Positions 56,026 to 64,000 of a stretch of 64,000 nucleotides of DNA are shown here, piece after piece. The notes under the pieces are model-generated. The model did no database searches and was not told where the DNA came from. It saw only the letters and a list, made by a program, of their open reading frames with translations. Both the position numbers and the translations under genes were made by a program. Location: contig QANZ01050626.1 in the NCBI GenBank assembly GCA_003254925.1, forward strand, positions 9,597 to 73,596, given 5' to 3'. The stretch comes from Chamaecrista fasciculata (taxonomy: Eukaryota > Streptophyta > Magnoliopsida > Fabales > Fabaceae). How positions within the stretch are numbered: the stretch's first letter is position 1; every line of letters begins with the position of its first letter.

Positions 56026-58991
56026 AATCTATAAGAAAGTTGGATGGGCTTGGGATCTCGTGAAATTTCTCCAATAATCAAGTCATCGATGAATGAAGAA
56101 AAGTATGTGAGTCGAATAAGATGTGAGAATATGAGTCTTCCTTATGGTGAGGTGTAAATGAGTCTATATAGGTGAAAGAAGTCAGTTGTAACAATATGTG
56201 ATATCAAGTGAATATCTTAAACTAATTGATTGGTGATTAGGTTGATAGAAAGTGGGTTTCATTAGCTAGATCATCTTTAGGCCAACTGGTTGTCCCATCA
56301 CTAATCTCTTAAGTCTTGGTAGGAGGACTTCTTAAGAGTGTTTTCCCTAATCCCTATGGTGCAATGTGTTCAAGTTATCTGGAGCACATGGGTCCATGGA
56401 TTGTGAAGCGACATGTTTGTTGTGGATTTTTCTTTTGGGTTTTGATGAATGATATAGCCATGAGCATTACCTGGTTCAAGTGGTTTTTTTTTTTTAATTG
56501 GAGCAATATCGCTATAATTGAATCGAATAGTTTGATTGGTCTAATTATTGGACAGACTGAAGAACGAATTGGTTCAACCCTATAAATTGTTTTAACAATT
56601 GAACCGGATTGGATTGGATTGTAAATCATCGGACAAAACTATTAAGACCAAATTAGACCGGCGAACCACTAAAGAACGATCCAGTTCAATTAAAATTCTT
56701 CTTTGGTCATTCATATATTAATTTTTTTTCAATTTAGTTCTTCAAAAAGTTTTTTTATTAACCTTAATCCTTCTATATAAATTATTATATTATAATATTA
56801 ATCATTTATAATAAATGATCAATCTATAACTATTTACCATGATTATAATTCTAATATCTATATTTCATATTTCATATATTATTTATAATTAAAATAATTA
56901 ATAATTTATATTTGTTACATTAATTCAACCATCAATTAAACTGATCATAAATTGAACTCTTCTTGGACTGATTAAACAATTTAGTTTTGGGAACATTAAT
57001 TTGGAGAAGGAGGGAGGGTGAGAGATTGAAAGGGAAGGGAATGGGAGACAAGGGTGAACATGAGTTTGGTTAAGTTTGAGAAAAATGTTAACCCAATACA
57101 CATTTATTTTTAAGTTTAGTTGGATCAAATCTTAAATTTTAAATCGCTCAACCCAACTCAACTCAACTTAACTCACATCGTTATGAGATAGAATGGATTA
57201 GTTTTGTGGGTCAATAAATATAATTCTTTTATAACAGTTAATTTCTATAAGAAAAAATATTACCATAAACATGTGAGTAATAAAAAAAATGTTTAACATA
57301 ATAAAATAAAAATAAATATTAAATATTAAATGTTACATATACGAATGTAAATCAATTAAAATACATTACNTAAAAATATACAAAAAAATTATATAAAAAT
57401 ACAAAAAAATAAAAGAAAAATCATGTGAGAGTTTGCATGTTGAATTTGTTAAGGGGTATAAGGACTTAACCCATTAAAGTATTTTGAAGGAGATTGAGCT
57501 TCCAAACAAGGGGAAGGTCCCTGGACTTAATCTCTATTATCTCATTCCCCTCCAATCTCTTTCAAACAAGCCCTTAATTTTTTTTTCTTCACAAATTTCA
57601 AATAACTGAAAATATTTTAAAAGAGGTGCCAACATCCAAATAAGAAAAAGACATGTCAAAACATTTCCTTTTTCTCCCTTCCATTCCCCTCCAATTTCTA
57701 CCCTTCTCTTTCCCTCCTAATTGCCAAAGATACCTTCCTCACCAATAAAAGGAGAAAAAAAAATTAAATGATGGGCTAATGACTTCAAATGCTACAAGAC
57801 CTTTTTGTCATTGTAATAAGAGTGTCTAAGATGCTAATACAATGGATAAGGTGACACCAAAGAAGGCATTGATATAATCCTAAATAATAGAGTGAACTGC
57901 ATGTTTTGAAGAAATTTGAAGTGTTGCCCCTAAAAAGCATGTAAACTTACTCATTTAAAATATAAAATGACATTTTTATTATAAATAATTGTAGTTAAAA
58001 AATGATTATTTATTTGTAAGGAAAACTAGGTCATAAAATTCATTTTTTGAAAAAAAGAAGAAGAATAAAGTAGTACATATAATAAACAAAAAAAATATCA
58101 TAAAACATTTACTATTATATGTAAAAGCGAATTATTATACCAATAAACATACTTAGACAGTGTTTTGTATTTAGATTTTGAAGAGACTAAAACTTAATTA
58201 TCTTAAAACTTAAAAGTTAAAACATATATATATATATATATATTATTTCGGAGACAAATTCTACAAGTCATTACTTCTACATGGCACAATGATTGGTTGA
58301 ATTGTTATTGCATGAAATACAATAAAATAAAATTTTGCATCTTAGACTAATCCTTGCAACAAATACAAGAGTACAAGGATCTATAGCAAAGGTTAAAAAT
58401 ATTCAGCAGCCCCACAAAAAAGAAAAAAGTAAAAAGATTAATGTTCAGTTTCTTCCTCATTGTACATGACTTGGATATCCCTAAGCTGTGTACTGTATAC
58501 TCCTTCCTATGCATTTCCAAAATAAGTTGTTGCAAAATGATAACAATTGACATACTATTTCTAAAGCTGATACCTTGTCTAAGATTGGTTTTAATTATTG
58601 GTGCTTCGAAAGGGAAAATTAAACAACTAATTGCGTCAGATGCCAGCAAAAGGGAAAATAAAACATTCTCAAAAGTCAACTAAACAAGCCGTAGCCGCAG
58701 GTTACCTTGTTTAGTGGAAAGCATTATATTTGATGATATAGCCTCATTTAGATATCAATTATCACTCAGTAATGAGTTAAGGACCTTGGTCAAGTTCAGT
58801 GAGGCATCACAGAAAAACTCAATCATATCACTCAACTATTGCCCATTGAGAGATCTTTACAAAACTATATTATAATCAGTGTAATTCTAAGGTATTAAAT
58901 TGTTGTAGTGCAAAGATATTCACCAGAGAGGATACCAAAATAACTGGAGTAGAATGTCCAGCATTGCAAATGGATGTTAGAAGAAACCATG
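56026..58991. other. Intergenic; no gene seen
   Basis: 56430-56720 contains GGTTCAA/TTGAACC phrases in inverted arrangement (degenerate repeat). 57440-57600 contains a MITE end with AAACAAGCCC. Long AT-rich stretches occur at 56730-56930 and 57240-57420 (with an N at 57370). The part just below 58992 should be the 3' UTR of the transporter gene. A frame at 58347-58679 has no support. Confidence 0.4.
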
Positions 58992-61900
58992 GTTATCTTT
59001 GCGTCTTGCCAGCAGAATGCAGATAAATTGCAACAGAAACAACACTGGAAACAGAATAACAAATAAAAAAATTAGAGGGGTAAAAGAAAGAAAAAAGTGA
59101 TAAACACAGATTTTATGTCTTACTACACCTAGAAGCTACCCCAAACAAATCAGAATGCTGTGTTGCAAAATTCAATGCATGGTAACATTTAGTGAACCAA
59201 ATACATCAGAACACTAGAAGTTCTCAACATTTTAAATTAAGTTGCTCATATCATCAGATTTGTTGGCATTCGCCGTTAATCCCTATTCCATGCATATGCC
59301 ACAGTTGAGGACAAAAACCCATAGGACACACGACACATGGACAAACCACAAGCACAATTATAATATAATTAACAGAAACTTACATTGTGCCGAGGAAGAA
59401 GGCAAGGGAGAGATGGAAGCCAAAAAGAAACACAGAAACGATAGCAGTGAGAAGCATTGCCACTGAAGTGGAATACACCTGCAAAAAGTTGAGAAGCTAA
59501 GAATAACATGAATTTTCAAGGGATAACCTTTTGTTAATGATGATAGGTGTGATGATATTTGAATCAGGATATAATATGCTAATCCAAGAGAAACAATCAC
59601 AGTACACACATAGATCCTGTTTGATGCAATATACTCATCATAATACAGCTTAAAAATATAAGGCCAAAGTCCTATTTTGGTCCCCCAGTTATGCTCAGTG
59701 TTCCAAATTGGTCCCCCAGTTATTTTTCGTTCCATATTGGTCCCCTTGTTATGCAAAATTTGACAAAGTTGGTCCCTCTAACAGTTTCCATCCATTTTTC
59801 CGTTAAACATAAGACAAAATTGATTTTTAACTCCTAAAAGTTTAAATTTTTTGCATCAAAGACCTTTTTCTCTATAATAGAACCAAAATGTAAGAAAGAA
59901 GAAATACATGGGGGTTTTAGTTTAGTTTACACAAAAAACACAATCTCCTCTCTCTCTCTACGAAACCTGATACCCCGCCGCCACGCACGCATCGCAGAGA
60001 CTAGGGTTCATGAGGTCCGATTTGCATCCGATGCTACGCCACCAGTCTTTGATTTCAACAAATTTCACTCAAATTCCGAAAAGGAAACTAGCGCATATGA
60101 ATGTACCATGAATCCTAACTAACTAATTAACTATTTCTAAATTCCACATATATATAGCATTTACCATTCTTCAGAGTTCAAATTCTCAGCAAAATAAGAG
60201 AGAAATTGATCGATCAAATCGAAAAGAAAAGCAAATTAATTAAACGATCGAACCTGATGTGCGTGACGAGTTTGATTGTAGGTTCCTTTCCGTCCCCAAT
60301 CTCCGACGATGAGGAAGCTGAGAGAGTCGTCGCGTCGGAGATCCTGGTCGAGCCGTCGGAGCTCGGCGGCGGCCGACGAGAAGCACAGTACGGAAACGGC
60401 GAAGAAGAAGGAGCGTGATGTGATGGTCCAAATTAGAAGGAGAAGCCATGGCTATCGATTAAACTTCACTACGAGATTTTGTGGAGAGAGAGAGAGAGAG
60501 AGAGAAATTGTGTATTTTGTGTAAAATAAACTAAAACCCCCAGGTATTTCTTCTTTCTTACATTTTGGTTCTATTATAGAGAAAAAGGTCCTTGATGCAA
60601 AAAATTTAAACTTTTAGGAGTTAAAAATCAATTTTGTCTTACTTTTAATGGAAAAATGGATGGAAACTGTTAGAGGGACCAACTTTGTCAAATTTCGCAT
60701 AACTGGGAGACCAATATGGAACGAAAAATAACTGGGGGACCAATTTGGAACACTGAGCATAACTGGGGGACCAAAATAGGACTTTGGCCAAAATATAAAT
60801 AAAGAATAAAAAGCTCCCTTAGTAAGATTATATGTGATATATCAGCAACACATTCTAGCAAAATATACATAGGTTCTTTCTAGATGGAGAGCAATGACGG
60901 GGGTAAAAAAGAAATAAGGCTGATAAAGGACGATCACACTTGCCTTGGTTAAAAAATTAACAATTCGAGTAAAGGGGGACCAATACCCATCCTTTCACCT
61001 CAAACACTCACTTTTTCTTCCCCTACAAATTGAGGGATAAAGAATGGGAACAACTTCTATTTTAGATTAAACAACCATTACCCAAATATCTGTAACGAAG
61101 TTTAATAATAGAGTATTAGAATGTAATTGCATATAAATCCCTCACCCTCTATCCTCCACCAATCTATTTTCCCCATTCCTTCTGAAACACAGTTCTCTCT
61201 CCCCCTTTATCATTTCCACTTCTGCAAATCACTAGATCTTCATGTCATTCTATCCGTCTCATTCTCATTTGGCACTCTCTCTCGGTAAACACTATATCAA
61301 GAAAATATTGATCTGAATCCCAACTTATTATCTAATTCTCCTAAAAACTGAATCCCAATCCATTTTTTAAAATATTATGGAAACCCATGCATGCTCAACC
61401 ACTTCCAGGTAACTATCAATCACCAGGTAAATCCCATCTTTTTGGTTACCTTTCTTCATTCTCAATGCTGCCACCAATTATTTCTTCCCATACTTTATCA
61501 TCTCCAAAAGGGGATATGACAGCAGACAATCTTGTTTGACATCTGTAAAGTTGTTTAACAGCTTACTAATGTTTGGGGGGGGTNAACTGTGCCAAACAGT
61601 GAGGAAGGCCACAGTTAATTTTGAAATAAGTGGAACACAGATAAATCCGTATGGGCTTGTTTGGATAGTTGGAGGGGGAGGTAGGGGGAGAGATTGGAGG
61701 GGAAGAGAAAGTTAAATCCCCAAACTCCTTCTCCTTGTTTGAGAAGTAGCACCTCCTCCAAAATACCCTAATTGGTGGTATTTGGAACTTATGAAGGACG
61801 AAGGAGAATGGGGGATTAAAAACTAATCCTCCATTATCTTCCCTTCCAATTTCTAACTTTCCAAACAAGGGGAAGAAGTTTCAATCCTCTCCTCCTCCCT

Positions 61901-63826
61901 TCCCTTCTCTTCCTTAATCCCCAATACAAGCATACCCTGTACCTAAGGGAGGTCATGGTAGTTTGCCCATTATTTTAAAAGTTTACCCACTACGTTGAAT
62001 TAAAAAAAAAAAAAAAGTTTATATGGGTAATGCAGTGCTGGAATCTTAAACTCACAGCTTTTTCCCTTTTCCTTACATCCCTCATTAATTATAAGGAAAG
62101 GCAACTCTTTTCCATTTCACCCCTTCGCATCCCATCCCTTAGACAACTGCAAGAGTCATCCCAATTCAACAACATAACATGCTTTGAAGGCCATCTTTGA
62201 CTAAAGAGGCACCATGGATGGCCTTGAAATCTAGAGGTAACAACAGAAAGGCAATTAAGTTATATAATAAGTTTTATCAGGTGGACAATTCCAATTGCAA
62301 AAACCAGGAAATCCATGGCAGTCTTGATCAAAAAATGAACCTTAAGTTCATCAACTGCTACTGATGTGCATACTGCATAAGTTCTCTATCAAGTGTGTTA
62401 TGGGTTGCTTAAGGTCCGATACAGCTGCTCATTTATTTTGACATTGTCTAACAGCAGATCTTTATGATATAACTTAGTTGCCGTTTTTATATCAATGTTG
62501 GGTGTGCCATGTGCCAGCCAAACATCAACTTGAAACCTTTTTTTTTTTGTTATTGTTTTCCTAACCAACTTAGACTTTATGGCAGTGCACTATCTATTCT
62601 ACTCTTTGGTGGACTTTTGGCTCTAGTGAAATGCTCACATTTTCAAGGATTTTCATGAGTCCTTAGATATGAATAATTGGTTCTCATAACAGTCTTTTCA
62701 AAGGAATCTCCTGCAAGATATACAAAAGCAACTGTATAGCTTTGTTGTACCAATGAGTTTGTTTGGTTGTTATGTGTTTTCCTAGGTGCCCTTTCTAAGG
62801 ATGATGTCTTATCTCCTTGTACATGTACTTGTTATTTATTCATTCCAATAACTTATTATTTTTATTCATTGAAAAAATTACTTCCATAACATAAACAGTT
62901 ACGAAACCACATCTTACCTTCACAATATTGTCAGCATACTTCATTACCATGGACACAGCAATACCACTGCAAACAGAAAGAATTTTGTGACCATGTACTA
63001 TCATTGAACAATAGAAAAGTGAATATAGTTAATAATTGTCATGAGAAAATGACAAGGAACTTTTCTGGGTTCACCAGATATGAGGATTTATGCAGAACTT
63101 TGGTTTATTAGAGAACAGAGGTCAGAGGTAACCTTGAAGCATGGACAATTCAGATAACAGAGTCATCTTCATGTCAAACACATGTCCAACTTTGTATCAG
63201 ACATGACAAGACAGTTCAAATAGCACTTCATATTTTTTTCATGCGCAATGTCTGTGCATGTGTTCTGCCACGCAAGGGGTAATTGATCTATAGTACATTA
63301 GAAGATGTTCGTGTGTTTCTGTGTGTGGTGTGTGTGATAAAGGTCAGACCATTAGAGATAGACAGATAGGGGAGACACAAAAGAGCTTGGAGAGAGTAAA
63401 AGGACAATAGCATAAGGGTGACCATAGTTGTCAATGTCATCAATAGAAACAATAAAAACAAGCATATATGTGAAAATAGCACTTAGTCATTTGTGCATCT
63501 GCTAATTTACTGTTTCATCATATTAAAATTTCTGGCTTTCAGCTGTCACGATGATGCTTCTCAATTGCACGAAGAAATACAAGAAACACCAAACAATGGG
63601 GGGGTGGGGCGGAGGAGAAATCACAAGAAAAGTTTCCAATCACAAATTCACTTCTCTGATCATTATCCAAAGTTCCAAACAAAAGGTGGAAGTATACAGA
63701 ATGAAGAACATTAAGGCAAGAATAACAGAGATAACAATTTTTTTGTATTCAAGAAGTAAAATATACCTGAGTGCATGATTGAGAATCATGAGAACTGTAA
63801 TTAATGAATATCCATGGAAAAATCCC
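58992..63826 (-). CDS. Nucleotide-sugar transporter, CMP-sialic acid transporter-like, last four exons (partial)
   Basis: Exons 63826-63767, 62966-62918, 59478-59384 and 59043-58992 have GT/AG borders and consistent phases. The peptide pieces are GFFHGYSLITVLMILNHALS, GIAVSMVMKYADNIVK, VYSTSVAMLLTAIVSVFLF with FHLSLAFFLGT, and VVSVAIYLHSAGK before the TAA. The KYADNIVKVYSTSVAML run is the signature of the Nuc_sug_transp family (PF04142; CMP-sialic acid / UDP-galactose transporters of the Golgi), and the hydrophobic stretches are its last membrane helices. Upstream exons lie beyond 64000. These proteins exchange nucleotide sugars for NMP across the Golgi membrane; the true substrate in plants cannot be told from this C-terminal part. 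The third intron here (3.4 kb) carries a MULE-type element. Confidence 0.88.
59662..60789. mobile_element. MULE-type element with a GC-rich interior (Pack-MULE candidate) in the transporter intron
   Basis: TIRs begin GGCCAAAGTCCTATTTTGGT on both strands and extend for at least 250 bp. A perfect 9-bp target duplication AAAATATAA (59653-59661, 60790-60798) supports a Mutator-like origin. The interior (about 59960-60480) is GC-rich and gene-like (CCGCCGCCACGCACGC, then GAGCCGTCGGAGCTCGGCGG) with TCTCTCTC at both sides, and holds frames of about 70 codons on both strands without a known domain. Host exons on either side are undamaged. Confidence 0.9.
60799..61650. other. Transporter intron, left part; no separate gene seen
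   Basis: C/T-rich sequence at 61140-61280 and general AT-rich intron sequence. The poly-G and N near 61575-61584 mark an unresolved base. Confidence 0.4.
61651..61937. repeat. MITE-like repeat in the transporter intron
   Basis: The left end TATGGGCTTGTTTGG and a weak inverted counterpart on the right (CCAATACAAGCATACC) enclose mirrored GGGGGAG/CTCCTCC arms. The same terminal phrase occurs near 57550. Boundaries are tentative. An N lies just outside at 61584. Confidence 0.4.
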
Positions 63827-64000
63827 CTGAATATAGACCATTTAAGATGTCAGACATATATTTTTTTTTTGTAAAGCCCAAAGAACAAATCAGACATATA
63901 TTATTGATGAAATCATGAAAGTAAGTAGTCCTTTCATATGGACCCATCTAACAAGCACATATTGACTTATACTAGGAGGTGCAGTGCAACAGCTCAACCC
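61938..64000. other. Rest of transporter introns up to the window edge
   Basis: Between the transporter exons (62918-62966 and 63767-63826) I see only intron sequence. Short frames at 63288-63778 have no homology I recognise. No further transporter exon is identifiable between 63827 and 64000. Confidence 0.4.

Noticed and set aside
59242-59466. 74-codon + strand frame
   Set aside because: It overlaps the transporter exon 59478-59384 on the opposite strand and has no domain.
63288-63778. Short frames near the right edge as genes
   Set aside because: They lie in a transporter intron and partly over exon 63826-63767; no domain is visible.

Overview
This is nuclear DNA of a dicot-type flowering plant. 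It is AT-rich, its genes carry GT/AG introns, the protein families are plant-specific, and more than half of the window is transposable-element DNA in nested layers. I cannot name the species. Three N positions (37206, 57370, 61584) mark unresolved bases.

Host genes. I can support four: (1) a complete six-exon TKPR1/DRL1-type tetraketide alpha-pyrone reductase on + (16474-22889), a pollen-wall (sporopollenin) enzyme; (2) a plant mobile domain (PMD) protein on + (30770-32617), intronless in its coding part, preceded by a fresh tandem duplication and a short upstream ORF; (3) a FAR1/FHY3-family protein closest to FRS5 on - (40224-35827, two coding exons), i.e. a domesticated MULE transposase; (4) the last four coding exons of a CMP-sialic-acid-transporter-like nucleotide-sugar transporter on - (63826-58992), continuing past the right edge.

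Layout. 1-13 kb is a repeat zone: the end of a Copia LTR, a Pack-MULE candidate, a decayed + strand LINE, and a decayed - strand LINE interrupted by a solo LTR (TSD ATCTA) and two hAT-like elements. 13-34 kb holds two inverted copies of one 1.07-kb long-TIR MULE-type element either side of the TKPR1 and PMD genes. TKPR1 introns contain MITEs, a SINE with a 17-bp target duplication and a Helitron end. 22.9-30.4 kb is made of LINE RNase H remnants, MITEs and another Helitron end. 34-41 kb is the FRS5 gene.

The centrepiece is a Ty3/Gypsy element of the Tat lineage at 41423-56020. It has a perfect 5-bp target duplication (ACGGT), two 668-bp LTRs differing at two positions, and the order gag, protease, RT, RNase H, archaeal-type RNase H, integrase. 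A 3.9-kb 5' piece of a Copia element sits antisense inside its integrase gene. Two features stand out: a 234-bp in-frame GT-AG interval that looks like a spliceosomal intron exactly between the RT and RNase H domains, and, between integrase and the 3' LTR, a complete antisense gene whose three predicted introns join into an uninterrupted 756-residue reading frame (PF04195-like domain plus coiled coil). The - strand gene is intact although the + strand gag-pol of the same copy is broken.

At the right end, the large intron of the transporter gene holds a 1.13-kb MULE-type element with a perfect 9-bp TSD and a GC-rich, gene-like interior.
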